From positions 372,001-436,000 of the forward strand of contig NC_018217.1 of NCBI RefSeq assembly GCF_000219625.1: DNA of 64,000 bases, given 5' to 3'. The notes beneath the pieces were generated by a model. That model was not told the DNA's origin. It saw only the letters and a list, made by a program, of their open reading frames with translations, and made no database searches. Below, piece by piece: positions 32,501 to 44,400 of the stretch. How positions within the stretch are numbered: position 1 is the first letter of the stretch; the number at the start of each line of letters is the position of its first letter. The stretch is from Zymoseptoria tritici IPO323. Lineage: Eukaryota; Ascomycota; Dothideomycetes; Mycosphaerellales; Mycosphaerellaceae. The translations under genes were made by a program, and so were the position numbers.

Positions 32501-34749
32501 ATGGCGACATTCTCCCTCGCAATCACCGTTGCAGCATGGCTGCTCCCTTGCGTCCAGGCTATAACACCTGAGTATAAACAAGGATGCTCAACCGTACCAT
32601 GGTGTAGGCTAACGCATCGCAGACAAATGTTATCGGCGCCTCGATACAGCTCAGCCGTCCCAAATCCAAGCGGGGAGTGGGCTGTCTACTCGTCAACGAA
32701 CTACTCCTTCGAATCGCACAAGCAATCGCTGACTTGGAAGCTGTTGCATCTTTCGACTGGCGAAATTTCCGATCTCCGTCTGTCCGCCGCCGCGTCTGAA
32801 ATCGTTTGGGTTGGACCTACAGATACCAGTGTTCTGTATCTCAATAGCACTAATGATCAAGCTCCCGGTGGAGTCACCCTCTGGACGGCAGATATGGCTC
32901 AATCTCCACTTCAAAGGTGGCAAAACGCTCTTCCTCGAAGCACAGCTCGCAAGCTAACAACTCCTACAGAACCCTGGTGGCATCTCTCTCGGCGCCGTAT
33001 GCTGGTCTGAAAGCAACACGAACGCCGTCCGGTGACATCAACTTCATCGTCAATTGTCTTGCCTACGCGAACAATGGATCAGCGTACAATCCGAAGCTCG
33101 CCTCGACCCCTTCACATACGGGCCGACTTTACGACAATGCTTTTGTCCGACATTGGAACACATACATCGCTCAAGAGCGGTACGCCGTCTTTTCTGGAAC
33201 GCTCATCAACGGATCTTCTCTGAAAGGTGAAATGACCAACCTGCTTCGAGGAATGGAGGCTGCGGTGACTCGTCCAGAGACGCCAGTACAACCCAACAGG
33301 AAAGCTTCCGACTACGATCTCAGTCCAGATGGTTCTCATGTTGTCTTCCTCACCAAGGCACCTGAGCTTCCAAAGGCCAACTACGCAGCCAGCTACCTCT
33401 ACCTCGTACCTCATGATGGTTCCGCTGTCGCTCAGACTCTCAATGGACCCGGGAGTACGGCTCCAGAAGCTGCCAAGGGCGCATCGGGCGCGCCACTTTG
33501 GTCTCCCGATGGAACGCAGATTGTCTACTTTCAGCGAGACAGTGTTGGGGACGAGGCCGACAGGAGGAAGATCTACGTTTTCGATGTCGAGTCGAAGGAG
33601 ATTACTCCCGTGGCTGGCGATTGGGATGTCTCTCCTATGGACATCAAATGGAGCCCTTCCAGCGACCACCTCTATGTGGCAGCCGACTACATCGCTTCCA
33701 CGAAACTTTTCATACTACCAACCGATGCCGCAGCGGATCATGTTGCGGACAACATCACAGACATCACGACTGTCCTGGACTTCTACGTGCTTCCATCCGG
33801 AGAAGTGTTGATTACTGCCAATGCCGTGTGGGCATCGTTCTTGTTGTACACTGTGTCGCCAACTGGGGAGACGAAGTACTTTTACAAGTCGAACGAGCGA
33901 GATCCAGAGCTCGCTGGGCTTGGTCCCGACGATTTCGCTTCTTTTTGGTATAGTGGTACCTTGGGCGACAAGCAGCAAGCCATTATTGTCAAGCCAGAAG
34001 GGTTCGATCCCAGCAAAGTCTACAGTCTGGTACTTCAAATTCACGGCGGCCCTCAGGGATACGCTGGAAACACGTGGTCGACCCGATGGAATCTGAGGAC
34101 TTGGGCAGACCAAGGATATGTCGTCGTATCACCAAACCCAACCGGATCCACTTCATATGGTCAGAATCTCACGGACAGGATCCAAGGTCAGTGGGGTGGC
34201 TGGGCGTACGAGGATCTCATCAATGCTCACAAGTATGCCTGCGACAATCTCGCATATATCGACTGCAGCAACGCAGTCGCGGTGGGCGGATCATACGGTG
34301 GATACATGACCAACTGGATGCAAGGCCACGACTTTGGCCGCAAATTCAAAGCTCTGGTCAGCCATGACGGCGTCGCGAGCACATACTCATTATACAGCTC
34401 GGACGAGCTTTACTTCATGTCAGCCAACATGAACGGTACCCTGTGGGATCTAGAAAGTCGTCCCAATTACGCTGCTTGGGACCCTCTCACGCACGCCAAC
34501 AACTTTTCGACTCCACAGTTCATCGTCCACAGTGAGCTCGATTACCGACTTCCTATCAGCGAGGGAATCTCAATGTTCAATGTGCTACAGACTCGAGGGG
34601 TGCCGTCGAGATTCTTGAGCTTCCCGGATGAGGGCCACTTTGTGTTGAACAGGGAGAACAGCTTGTTCTGGCACAATGAGATCTTCAACTGGATTAATCA
34701 CTGGACTGGCAAGATCGACAGCCTTGATGATAATGCTATTACCCAGTAG
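32501..34749 (+). CDS. secreted dipeptidyl-peptidase V (S9 family)
   Basis: Three exons, 32501-32571, 32623-32916 and 32970-34749, give 714 residues. A 20-residue signal peptide (ends LLPCVQA) leads into ITPEQMLSAPRYSSAVPNPSG, the standard start of fungal DPP V; this sequence appears only when the 51-bp first intron is removed, which supports the model. A beta-propeller region precedes the alpha/beta-hydrolase domain. The nucleophile lies in GGSYGGYM (Ser near residue 560), the Asp in SELDYRLP (near 645) and the His in DEGHFV (near 676). The enzyme removes dipeptides from peptide N termini outside the cell and supports nitrogen uptake; homologues are known fungal allergens. Several N-glycosylation sequons occur. 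Confidence 0.92.
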
Positions 34750-34886
34750 ACCGCAGAGTCGTGAGGCGCGAGCACGTAACTGCCACTGAGTGTTGTGGAG
34801 CATGTCTCGTCTGTCTTCGCTAGCCATTCAGCAAGCCTCACAACATGTACTCCTGTACATACACATTCATTATACATTATGACCCC

Positions 34887-36596
34887 TCAAAGCTTGATGT
34901 CACCACCGAACCCGACGGGCCTACGCTGTGGCTCTCCTTGCTGCGGCGGTCGGTATGGTACAATCGCCATCACCTGGTACAACTTTCCCATGCCCTGCGG
35001 ACTTTTGTCCACAAGCCGCTTCCATCCACCCTCAATACGTTTGACAGTCTCGGTCAGTTCGCTCTTGTCACTTCCCGTTGATCCTGATCTCTCCATGTCA
35101 ATCGCACGCTTGACCAGCTGTGTAGCTCGCTCCTCGATACCCATCGCCGTCAAGAATCTTGCTTGGTCGACCGGTCCATGCACCTCCACTCCCGGCGAAG
35201 AATTAATGGCCGTCTCTGCAAGGGCCAGGAAGTCCACGTCTGCGCTTAGATCAACTGCTCCTGCGGCTTCAAAGGGAGACACAATCTTGTGAGCGCGGAT
35301 GCCGCGGAGCGAGTTCATCGGAATGGTAGCTGCTGGTCCGTAGTCGATGATCAACGCTGCTCCAGATGGCTCGGGCTTCTCAAGCGGTGTCTCTCGGGGA
35401 CCTGAGCTGACAGCGCGGCCAGGGATCGCATACTTCGGCGTGGCGGCGGCAATAGCAGCAGCTTCGGCTGGATTAGAGCCTCCGAGTCGAATTGCAAAGT
35501 CTCGAGCGTAAGCTTGACTCTCCGGGCTGATCTCAATCGTCGCTCCATCTGTGCTCTTGAGTGCAGTATAGCGTGGCGAGGTTTCTGGCAGGTACATTGA
35601 GTGTGCTGTTGCAGATCGAGCCATTGAGAGTTCGAAATCTGGCTCTCCTTCTTTCAGCCTGTGAGGCGGTTTGGGCGACACGAGCAATTCTCGCCATTGA
35701 TGCGGTTGTGTCTGTTTTCGGGGAGATTGTATTGGTCCTGTGGGTGTCTGTATTGTGTCCTGTTGGTCCTTGGGTAGAGTTACAGCCTGGAAGACGTGTA
35801 TGGGTAGTGCATCGAAGAATTCGTGGGCGATGATGAATGGTGTCTTATTCGCTTCCCGCGGAACGAATCTGACATCTTCTGTCCAGATGATCTTGAGGTC
35901 TTTGGAATGTCTGCTGATGCTCTCGTAGCCTAATTCGGTCTTATTGAGCGGGTTGTCGCCACAAAGTAGAGTGTGCTGGCTCTTTCGGAGCGTCTCACTG
36001 GCCTCTACCATATACACAGCTTCAATAGATTCGGCAAGAGCTGGAAAATTGCGGATTGTCTGGATACAGCTGTTATCTCTCTGGTGTCCCAAGATATATA
36101 AGACCATAGCAGGCATCTTACGCGAAGCATATCGTCCATCAACGTCCCTCTGCCTGGACCGACCTCCATCAGATATACGCCCTCGCTCTTTCTTCCTTGG
36201 GCGATCCATTCTGCCACCACCCATACCCCAATGAGCTCGCCGAACACTTGACTGATCTCGGGAGATGTCACAAAGTCGCCCTTTGCGCCGAATTGATCTC
36301 GTTCGGCGTTCGCGGCTGCGGTGTAGTAACCTCCCAGATCGGACGTGAGGCATTGTCGCATATACGATGCTACAGGGATTGGACCTGTCGTCTGGAGGAT
36401 TGTCAGTCTCGTGTCCCGTCAAATCATTTGCCATGCCTACCGTAATGGCTTCAGCCAACTGTTTCGCCAATGGTGTCGACCATTTCGGCGCCTGTTCTGT
36501 CGAGCTCCAGCGTGTACTGCAATAGCCAATTGCTGTGACGTTCACCCGAGAGACGTTTCTAGTCAGCAGCCTCGCCGTCCTAGACAAGCTCATCAT
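34887..36596 (-). CDS. NDUFAF7/MidA-type arginine methyltransferase, mitochondrial
   Basis: Three exons, 36441-36596, 36122-36391 and 34887-36059, give 532 residues. The orthologous human protein dimethylates an arginine of the NDUFS2 subunit during assembly of respiratory complex I. A basic N-terminal presequence ([15 protein letters not shown]) fits import into mitochondria. Family blocks are [35 protein letters not shown], the SAM-binding [34 protein letters not shown] and ALIIDYGPA. All three exons are needed to bring these into one frame. A Pro/Gln-rich insert (about [20 protein letters not shown]) is longer than in animal proteins. It is head-to-head with the CDK11-like gene, 166 bp apart. 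Confidence 0.9.
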   Translation of the reverse strand: MMSLSRTARLLTRNVSRVNVTAIGYCSTRWSSTEQAPKWSTPLAKQLAEAITVGMANDLTGHETDNPPDDRSNPCSIVYATMPHVRSGRLLHRSRERRTRSIRRKGRLCDISRDQSSVRRAHWGMGGGRMDRPRKKERGRISDGGRSRQRDVDGRYASRKMPAMVLYILGHQRDNSCIQTIRNFPALAESIEAVYMVEASETLRKSQHTLLCGDNPLNKTELGYESISRHSKDLKIIWTEDVRFVPREANKTPFIIAHEFFDALPIHVFQAVTLPKDQQDTIQTPTGPIQSPRKQTQPHQWRELLVSPKPPHRLKEGEPDFELSMARSATAHSMYLPETSPRYTALKSTDGATIEISPESQAYARDFAIRLGGSNPAEAAAIAAATPKYAIPGRAVSSGPRETPLEKPEPSGAALIIDYGPAATIPMNSLRGIRAHKIVSPFEAAGAVDLSADVDFLALAETAINSSPGVEVHGPVDQARFLTAMGIEERATQLVKRAIDMERSGSTGSDKSELTETVKRIEGGWKRLVDKSPQGMGKLYQVMAIVPYRPPQQGEPQRRPVGFGGDIKL

Positions 36597-36762
36597 TCGA
36601 ATAATAACGCTTCGTACAGATGTATGCGAAATTGTCGAAGTTCACATGACAATCAATGACCTCGTCGTCGTCGTCCAAAGCGGCCCGTGCCTCGAGCTTC
36701 ACCCACCCAATCCAGCAATATTCCGTGCACTTCCGACCTTGATGCAATACATTCACGACAAG
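36597..36762. promoter_or_regulatory. bidirectional promoter, NDUFAF7-like and CDK11-like genes
   Basis: Only 166 bp separate the two start codons, so the promoters must overlap. No specific binding site is claimed. Confidence 0.55.
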
Positions 36763-38227
36763 ATGCCGCCGTCGCGTTGGGCAGAATCGGCGGAGGACGC
36801 AGCAGAAGACGCGCGACGGAAAGCAGAGAAGGAGGAGAAAAAAGCGAGGGCCAAGGCTGAGAAACAGCGAAAGGCAGAGGAGGCAGAGCGGGCAGCAGCA
36901 GCGGCAGCGAGCCAAAACAACGGCCACGCGGAGGAGGAGGACGTCGACGAACGACCCAGCAAAAGAAGAAGACTGTCACAAGATACCCACGCAGAGCTGC
37001 AACCTGAGCAGAAGTTGTTGCGATTCAATGCACCCTCATGGCAGCCGTGCCGCTCGGTGGAACGCTTCGACCGGCTGAACCACATCGAAGAAGGAAGCTA
37101 TGGCTATGTCTCTCGCGCAAAAGAAGAGGCAACAGGGGACATTGTGGCGATCAAGAAGCTCAAGTTGGATCCCATCGCAGACGGAGGCTTTCCAGTCACA
37201 GCACTGCGGGAAGTGCAGACATTGAATGCAGCGAAGCACAGACACGTGGTAAACCTGCGGGAGGTCGTAGTAGGCGCAGGCGGTTCGAAAGGAGATGTTT
37301 ACCTGGTGATGGACTTTCTGGAACACGATCTGAAGTCTCTACAAGAGGAAATGGAAGAGCCATTTTTGCCGTCCGAGGTCAAGACGCTTTTGCTACAACT
37401 GGGAAGCGCTGTGGAATTCCTCCACGACAACTGGATTCTGCACCGCGATCTCAAGACAAGCAACATCCTGATGAACAATCGGGGCGAGATCAAAGTGGCA
37501 GACTTCGGAATGGCGCGGTTTTGTGGAGATCCAGCTCCCGCGAATCTCACTCAACTGGTGGTGACTTTGTGGTACAGAGCACCAGAGCTCCTCCTCGGTA
37601 CAACGACGTATGGATCTGCCATCGACATGTGGAGCGTTGGGTGCATATTCGCCGAATTGCTCACCAAGCACCCTCTGCTGCAAGGCAAGAATGAAGTGGA
37701 CCAGTTGAGTAAGGTGAGTTAAACATCCAGTCCCAGCGACTGGAAAGACCGGCTACGACTTCATCACCCCATAATTGACTTGAACACAGATCTTTGAGCT
37801 ATGCGGCATCCCTACGGAGGAGAACTGGCCCGGATTTAAAAGACTGCCGAATGCACGCTCACTCCGTTTGCCCACCAACAGCAGGGCCGCGCAGGGCTCG
37901 GTGATACGGTCGAAGTTCTCGACCTTGACAAATGGCGGCGTGGCATTGCTCAACAGCCTGCTGTCTTTGAACCCGTCCGAGCGACCATCGGCCAAGGAGA
38001 TGCTGGAACATGCCTACTTCCGTGAGGACCCTCGACCGAAACCCACCGCCATGTTCCCGACATTCCCATCCAAGGCTGGACAAGAGAAGAGGCGGAGGGT
38101 TGCAAGTCCCAATGCTCCAATCCGCGGCGCTGCACCTGGTCTACAAGGCGATGTTGACTTCAGTTCGATATTCAAAGGTCGCGATGAAGAGGAGAAAGGT
38201 GGTGGCTTTCAGCTGAAGCTGGTTTGA
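36763..38227 (+). CDS. CDK11/PITSLRE-like cyclin-dependent kinase
   Basis: Two exons, 36763-37713 and 37790-38227, give 462 residues. Residues 1-70 are a charged Glu/Lys/Ala-rich helix, as in CDK11 proteins. The kinase domain has the glycine loop EEGSYGYVSRA, the lysine in VAIKKLKL, a C-helix PVTALRE (PITSLRE in animal CDK11), catalytic HRDLKTSN, DFGMAR and the activation-loop end TLWYRAPE. The last 60 residues are basic. CDK11 with cyclin L acts in transcription and pre-mRNA splicing; a cyclin-L-like gene lies 13.5 kb away. An in-frame ATG at 36742 would add seven residues; 36763 gives the usual MPPSRW-type start. Confidence 0.87.
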
Positions 38228-38397
38228 ATCGTCGATCTAGCATACAAGACTGATTGCCATCTCTGCAACGGAAGAGAAGATGTGCTGTCTGTGCCTATCC
38301 ACGCTCCATGCCTACGCTGCCAAATTGCTTCATGTTCTCATATCGTGATGCCGAAGCATGTGAACTGGTATCGTGTCCTCTGCATCCTTGCGCCGTC

Positions 38398-38681
38398 TTA
38401 CTTCGAGGTGGTCTCGCCGCCCTTGCCGCTGCCGACTCCCGTGAGACCGACACTGCCTCCACCGGATGCTGGGTTGGTGATGGCCTCGCCGGCCTCGTGC
38501 GCTGGTGGTGCGGCGGCCTTGTCAGAGCGGTCGACCTCGGAGCCCTTGCCCTGTTGAGAACGTCAGATGGGTTCGTAAGTATCGAGGCATTGAAACTTAC
38601 GTCGTTGCCGGTTGGCGCTCCGTGGACGAGCTCCTCGCCCTCGACGGCGTTGTGTGAGTGTCCTGATCCGTCACGAGGCAT
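38398..38681 (-). CDS. small hydrophilic protein, 77 aa, two exons
   Basis: Exons 38601-38681 and 38398-38550 are joined over a 50-bp intron (38551-38600) with GT/AG ends. The protein starts MPRDGSGHSHNAVEGEELVHG, continues with Gly/Ser/Ala/Glu-rich sequence and ends GKGGETTSK. It has no hydrophobic segment and is probably unfolded. I recall similar short MPRDG-type proteins in dothideomycetes, without a known function. The single-frame alternative (38295-38795) reads through the intron into unlike sequence and is not preferred. Confidence 0.68.
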
Positions 38682-39288
38682 GTTGTGTGGTTTGTGAGGT
38701 GTTTTTGGGTGTGTTTGGCGGTATTGCTGAAGCTTTGAGTGAGTCCGCTTCTTGTGAGTTGCAGGTTGTGATGGTCGAGAATTCAACGCGAGCACGAATT
38801 TACTTATACTTCAAGTGGATACCTTGTGCTCTCGCCGGGATTCACTCTTTTGAACATTTCTTGTGTCGTGCTGGTCAGATGACAGCTTTTGACGTCACGG
38901 ACCCGCCATTGGGAACGTCAGGTGCTGGATCAGCAACAATGTGAAGTGGAAGTCGAAACTTGGTCCCTTTAGGCAATTCTTTCCCGCTCAAGCTGCTACG
39001 CTTTCTTGCTTGGATTTGTTCTTCATCGTGCCTCCGTCGGAACAACTTCAGGGTTGTGAACTTGTGATCGACTGATGTTGTCGTTTAGACTTCGGAGGCT
39101 CTGCACATGGTATGCGGGGCGGACTCCGGAACGGGACAGGCCGACGAGGATCCACCTTAAATAAGGTATATATCCATGCTCGACTGATCTCGGCATCAAG
39201 ATTGGCGGCGAGGTGATCTTCCATCAACAATGGCTCCTGTACCCATCTGCATATCGTCGTTCTGGACAGCTTCCACGGCTTGGAGATC
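38682..39288. other. intergenic, divergent promoters
   Basis: 607 bp between the small minus-strand gene and the plus-strand helicase gene. No coding or repeat signal is supported. Confidence 0.4.
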
Positions 39289-42200
39289 ATGTCATCTCTG
39301 CTGAGACTTCCTCCATCAATCCGAGTTGGTTATGTGTCGAAGTATTTGAGACTGCTGGGCCTCGCCGAGTGTAGGAACCACGTGGAAGTACAGCGACGCG
39401 AATATGCTACAGCCAAAGCAAGTGCGAGTGTCGCCGCGAGAAAGCGGCACGATGCCCTTCCACGGCGACGGCGGATTCTTGGAAGGGTCATCCAGCCCAT
39501 GGACCCGGCGCCTGCTACGACTGGATCTGCAGGCACTGCTCGCGATGCGCTAGAATTATCTGCATTTAATCCCTCAGAGGAAGTCCTATCAAACTCGATA
39601 GAGCAGCAGTCAAACGACATTTCCAGCACCGATCCCGGACTCAACATGACTATGGAGTACGTCAAAAAGCACATGGATCTTCCGAAAGCCAGCGACTACC
39701 CGCATCTGTCATCAGATATGTTCGACTTTTATAGAGTTCCAATGCTCCTCCGCAATGCGTGCTTGAGCAAGAAAGAGAAAATTGAAACCTCGCAAGAATG
39801 GAAGCACCATCAGCATCGCGCCAGGAAAGATACTGCGTTCGAACTAGTGCTAGGTGTGCGTATTGGGAGCGTTATTTCGACAAAATATACTGGTTTTGGT
39901 CGAAACAAGAAATCAGCATTGGCGGCAGCGTGGCTGCAGTTGTTGTCCGAACTCCACACTTCCGGTCGGCTCCCACCATTGCTTCAGGAGCGAGCATCAT
40001 ACTCGAAAGAGGAGCTGGAGGCGACCTCGAAGACTGCCTCGGAAATTCTGCAGGACCTGGGGAAGCAAGCGCCATACGCTCGTCAAGGTCTCTTCGTTGT
40101 TTCAACAATGATCAGCACCTTTCGCAGCGCGTGTCGGAAAGCGGGCCTGTCTGTGCAATCAGAAGGAGAGAGTCTTGTGATCGCGCCCGGAAGGATCAAG
40201 TACGACATTGGTGTCGAAATTCCAGAGCTGTGTTCTGCCAAACTGACATTCACTGGATATGGCAAGACCGGCAAAGAGGCTAAAAATCTTGCTTGGGCCA
40301 ATATGCTCAAGGACATGCACACGAACGGAACCCTACGCCAGCTATTTGACCCTGCAAAGCGAGCGGGACGCAGAGTCAAAGTCAGTGCTGTCCAGGACCC
40401 CGTTGCCGAGCTGGGGAAGACCGTCAATGACGACGCAGACCTGGAGCTTGGCAATATCGACACAGAGCGCGAGGTAAGCAGGAATGCGGTCAGTGTTGCT
40501 GACGATCCGGTCATTGAGCAAGAGACTATCGACAATGACGCCGAAGATCTGGAGCTTGTCAATCTCGATCCTTACACGATGAAGGTCGAGAGGGACGCCA
40601 AGTTGGAGATTTACACGTATGCCGCTGCACTTGGACTGGCTCCCACATTCGATGCGCAATTCGTGGAGCCACGAACGAGGCGAGCCAGATTCGCGAGAGG
40701 CTCAAAGCATATCATTCAAGCGTCAATCGCTCTGCCAGAGCTCGGCATCTCGATTACCAGCGCTGCGCGCGATCTGGAAACAGCAGAAATCGGCGCTGCT
40801 ATTGAGTTCAAAAAGAAGGCTGAAGAGCTGAGATCCCAGCCTGTCACGACCGATGGCGAGACATTACCTGAGTTCGACATATTGACTGTGGCAAGGGCTC
40901 GTCAATTTGTGGACTTTTGCCGGCAGTACAATAGTCACATCGACATGGAGGCCGAGCAAGTCATCGTGGCCGGAGTAGACCACATATCAGTCCGAATAGC
41001 TGTCGACGGGGAGGATCTGAACACACCATCGATGATGCGCACGAAGAAAGACGCCATGGCTGTAGCATATCTGCTGGCATCCTTACATATTGCGAAGGCA
41101 AACCCCGAGCGGCTTGCAGCTTTTGCTGCCGCGCTCAAAATACCTCAGAAGAATCGGACTCTCGATGCGAATATCAGTACCTCAGCGATCAACATGATGC
41201 GCGATAGCCTTATCCGCGCGAGGCGAGCGGGTCTGCCAGATGTCCGAGAGGTCCTTGAGGCCGAAGATATTGAGTCCAGCGATGCGAGGAGCACCACTGA
41301 TAGACGCCCACTTAGCCCAAGGGAGCGTCAAACCGCGAGCAAACAGCTCTTGGAGTCGAGGACGCAATTCAAGCTTGACGCTGATCTGGAAACCCTTCGC
41401 ACGTCCAGAGCTGCACTCCCGATGAGCAAACAACAACGGCAGGTCATTGATATTGTCTCCGCACAAACTTACAGCATAATTATCGGCGCGACTGGCTCCG
41501 GGAAGACCACTCAAGTACCACAGATCATCCTCGATAATGCGATAGAGCGTGGCGAAGGAGGGTTTTGCGATATTGTATGTACGCAACCTCGGCGGCTCGC
41601 GGCAACATCCATTGCTCAACGGGTAGCAGTCGAGCGCGACGAGCCCCTCGGCAACACTGTGGGCTACCATGTTCGTTTCAACACCAAACTACCTCGTCCT
41701 GGAGGAAGTATCACTTATTGTACCACGGGAATTCTTCTCGCGCAGCTCAAGACAGATTATAACGCAGTCTTCGACAGAGTATCACATCTCGTGATTGACG
41801 AGGTACATGAGCGTGACCTGCAGATCGATTTTCTGCTGGTTATCCTCAAAAAGGCGATCGCGCGCAGGCAAGCGGCTGGGAAAGCAGTGCCCAAGGTCAT
41901 ACTCATGTCAGCCACGTTGGACAAAAAGCTTTTTGCGGACTATTTGACGCAGCATGATTCGACTGGCAAGATTGTTTGCCCAACTCTGAGCGTACCTGGG
42001 CGAACATTTCCTGTAAAGGAGAGGTATCTTGCGGATGTCGTGAGAGACATCAAAGGAGACCATAGAGCGGAGTTCGAAACATTGATGCAAGTTGACAACG
42101 GAACGTCGGAGGCATTCCTTGCGGCTGAGAATATGTTCGCATCTGGATCGACCACCAAAGGGAACGCTATTGATTGGAAGCGGGGGACGACCCTGGCGAA

Positions 42201-43878
42201 GCCCGATGCAGCAGACCCAAGTGGTGAGAAGGAGGAGAGTATGGTGCCAGTGGCACTTCTCGCCGCCACGATTGCTCATGTCTGCAAGACTAGTGCAGAC
42301 GACGGCGCAATACTTGCCTTCCTGCCCGGTCTGTCCGAAATCCTCTCCACTGAAGAGCTGCTCCTTCAAGGGCCAATATTTGGAGTCGACTTCAACGATG
42401 CAGCGCGATACGAAATACATCTTCTTCATTCACAGGTGGCTCCAGAGAAGCAGTCGGAAGTTCTGAATCGTTCAAGCCCTGGGTGTCGTAAGATCATACT
42501 TTCAACCAATATCGCAGAGACGTCTATCACCGTCCCTGATGTCAAGCATGTCGTGGATACTGGAAAGCTGCGCGAGTCGCGATACGATCAAGTTCGCCGG
42601 ATCACGAAATTGCAGACCGTCTGGGAGTCCAACTCCAATGCGCGTCAACGAGCCGGTCGTGCTGGCCGAGTGCAGGAAGGCAACTACTACGCTCTATATA
42701 CTCGTGAGCGCCGCGAGGCAATGCCGGCTGCTGGGTTGGCAGAACTACTACGCAGCGATCTGCAAAGCGTCTGCCTCTCTATCAAAGCTCAGGGATTTCG
42801 GCAATCAGTTTCCCAGTTTTTGGGCGAAGCCATCGAACCTCCTCCCCAGGAAGGTGTCGATGCTGCAATCGGCACTTTGAAGGCCGTCGAAGCGTTCACG
42901 GCAGATGAGGAGCTGACGGCTCTTGGCCGTGTACTTTCGAAGCTTCCGGTCCATCCGACGCTGGGCAAAATGATCATCCTTGGAGTCATTTTCAAATGCC
43001 TTCATCCTATGTTGATACTCGGATCCATGGACAGCGAGCGATCCATATTCACCTGTCCTCCAGGAGCTCGTGTTGCTACGAGGGCTGCTCAGCAGGTCTT
43101 CAACAAGCATGACAGCGATCAGCTCGCGTATCTGGAGGCTTTTACTGCGCTGAAGAGTTCCATGGAGACATTTGGCATTGGCTCCGCCTACGACTACGCA
43201 CGATCGAACTACTTGAGCATGGGCACATTCCGATGGATCGATTCCACGGCTCAGCAAATACTGCAACATCTGGTAGAGGCAAAGCTCGTGCTAGATGAAG
43301 ATGGTCCGCAATATGGCGGCACGTCATTGAACATTCACTCTGACAATGTGCCATTGATCAAGTGTTTGCTCCTTGCCGGGATGTATCCCAATATTGGAGT
43401 CAAGAAACCTGGCAAATCACAAGCCCACCGCACTGCGATTGCGGACGGGGTCTTGATTCACCCCGGCTCGGTCAATCGCATCAAGAAATCAGGAAGAAAG
43501 GAAGATCGGATATATGCATTCAGGACGCTCGCCCGAAATGTTGCTGGCACGCAGCTTTTCATGCGCGACAGCACTTTGATTACGCCGCTCATGCTGCTTC
43601 TCTTCGGCGGTACGCTGAAGCTTCAGGGGACAAAGAAGCTGAACATGGATGGCTGGCTACCCATTCGACTTCGAACGTCCCAAGACGCTGAATATGCCAG
43701 TAAGCTGGTGCTTGAGTTCCGGAAAGGCTTGGATCGAGTGTTGAATAATGCCTTCAAATCCTTGTCTGGCAATGGCGATCGCTCCCTGCACGATGATGAG
43801 ATGCGCGATCAGTTTACGAGTAATGTCGCCGAGCTGTTGCATGAACAGCGGAGCATGTGCCGGCCAGACAGTGCATAG
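39289..43878 (+). CDS. DExH-box RNA helicase (DEAH/RHA type), possibly mitochondrial
   Basis: A single exon of 1,529 residues starts at the ATG at 39289. The core has motif I GATGSGKTTQ (about residue 732), motif II DEVHER (about 837), motif III SATL (about 874) and motif VI QRAGRAGR (about 1120), followed by helicase-associated and OB-fold regions. The 700-residue N-terminal part contains at least two dsRBD-like segments (GFGRNKKSALAAAWLQLL near 210; a similar GYGKTGKEAKNLAWANML near 330), an arrangement related to DHX9/DHX29-type helicases. The first 60 residues are Arg-rich with hydrophobic and Ser residues and could be a mitochondrial presequence (RREYATAKAS...). Such enzymes unwind structured RNA; the substrate is unknown. 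An intronless 4.6-kb gene is notable here. Confidence 0.88.
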   Translation: MSSLLRLPPSIRVGYVSKYLRLLGLAECRNHVEVQRREYATAKASASVAARKRHDALPRRRRILGRVIQPMDPAPATTGSAGTARDALELSAFNPSEEVLSNSIEQQSNDISSTDPGLNMTMEYVKKHMDLPKASDYPHLSSDMFDFYRVPMLLRNACLSKKEKIETSQEWKHHQHRARKDTAFELVLGVRIGSVISTKYTGFGRNKKSALAAAWLQLLSELHTSGRLPPLLQERASYSKEELEATSKTASEILQDLGKQAPYARQGLFVVSTMISTFRSACRKAGLSVQSEGESLVIAPGRIKYDIGVEIPELCSAKLTFTGYGKTGKEAKNLAWANMLKDMHTNGTLRQLFDPAKRAGRRVKVSAVQDPVAELGKTVNDDADLELGNIDTEREVSRNAVSVADDPVIEQETIDNDAEDLELVNLDPYTMKVERDAKLEIYTYAAALGLAPTFDAQFVEPRTRRARFARGSKHIIQASIALPELGISITSAARDLETAEIGAAIEFKKKAEELRSQPVTTDGETLPEFDILTVARARQFVDFCRQYNSHIDMEAEQVIVAGVDHISVRIAVDGEDLNTPSMMRTKKDAMAVAYLLASLHIAKANPERLAAFAAALKIPQKNRTLDANISTSAINMMRDSLIRARRAGLPDVREVLEAEDIESSDARSTTDRRPLSPRERQTASKQLLESRTQFKLDADLETLRTSRAALPMSKQQRQVIDIVSAQTYSIIIGATGSGKTTQVPQIILDNAIERGEGGFCDIVCTQPRRLAATSIAQRVAVERDEPLGNTVGYHVRFNTKLPRPGGSITYCTTGILLAQLKTDYNAVFDRVSHLVIDEVHERDLQIDFLLVILKKAIARRQAAGKAVPKVILMSATLDKKLFADYLTQHDSTGKIVCPTLSVPGRTFPVKERYLADVVRDIKGDHRAEFETLMQVDNGTSEAFLAAENMFASGSTTKGNAIDWKRGTTLAKPDAADPSGEKEESMVPVALLAATIAHVCKTSADDGAILAFLPGLSEILSTEELLLQGPIFGVDFNDAARYEIHLLHSQVAPEKQSEVLNRSSPGCRKIILSTNIAETSITVPDVKHVVDTGKLRESRYDQVRRITKLQTVWESNSNARQRAGRAGRVQEGNYYALYTRERREAMPAAGLAELLRSDLQSVCLSIKAQGFRQSVSQFLGEAIEPPPQEGVDAAIGTLKAVEAFTADEELTALGRVLSKLPVHPTLGKMIILGVIFKCLHPMLILGSMDSERSIFTCPPGARVATRAAQQVFNKHDSDQLAYLEAFTALKSSMETFGIGSAYDYARSNYLSMGTFRWIDSTAQQILQHLVEAKLVLDEDGPQYGGTSLNIHSDNVPLIKCLLLAGMYPNIGVKKPGKSQAHRTAIADGVLIHPGSVNRIKKSGRKEDRIYAFRTLARNVAGTQLFMRDSTLITPLMLLLFGGTLKLQGTKKLNMDGWLPIRLRTSQDAEYASKLVLEFRKGLDRVLNNAFKSLSGNGDRSLHDDEMRDQFTSNVAELLHEQRSMCRPDSA

Positions 43879-44400
43879 GGGCATGTCAGACAGGGAGTAC
43901 GGCCAAAGTACAGCGGAGTGACGACTTACTTCGACGACGTGAGAGGAGTACTGCCGCTTCGCATGAATGCTGGTGCAGTGTAGTCGGCGTGCTTTGGCGC
44001 ATGATCGAGTGTTATGATGGTATAGCACGTGCATGACGCAGTCAACGTATACATAACTCTCAGCTCTCACAATTCATGTTCGTCGACAATTGACCCGGGT
44101 TTACCATACTTCGTAACTCATGATGGTATTCCGAAACAATTAAAGTTGTGCTAGCGCTGGGATTAGAGTTCAATAACCCGAACCCGAACCCGACTCAAAG
44201 TGAAGGAAGATAAAATGATCAAACGACAATCCACATCATCAATCTCGAATTTCTTACAGCAGACGCCCTTTTCTTTCTGATCTGGATCCTCCGGTGCCGC
44301 TCGCCTCACATCAACACCGTCGCCGTGCATTTCGCATTTCTTTCCATCATTATTCCGATTATCCGCACCAACCGGCCACCGCACTGCGCAGCCATCGATT
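43879..44400. other. intergenic
   Basis: 522 bp between the helicase and Rpc31 genes. A short CCCGAA/AACCCG repetition lies at about 44177-44194. No gene is seen. Confidence 0.4.
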
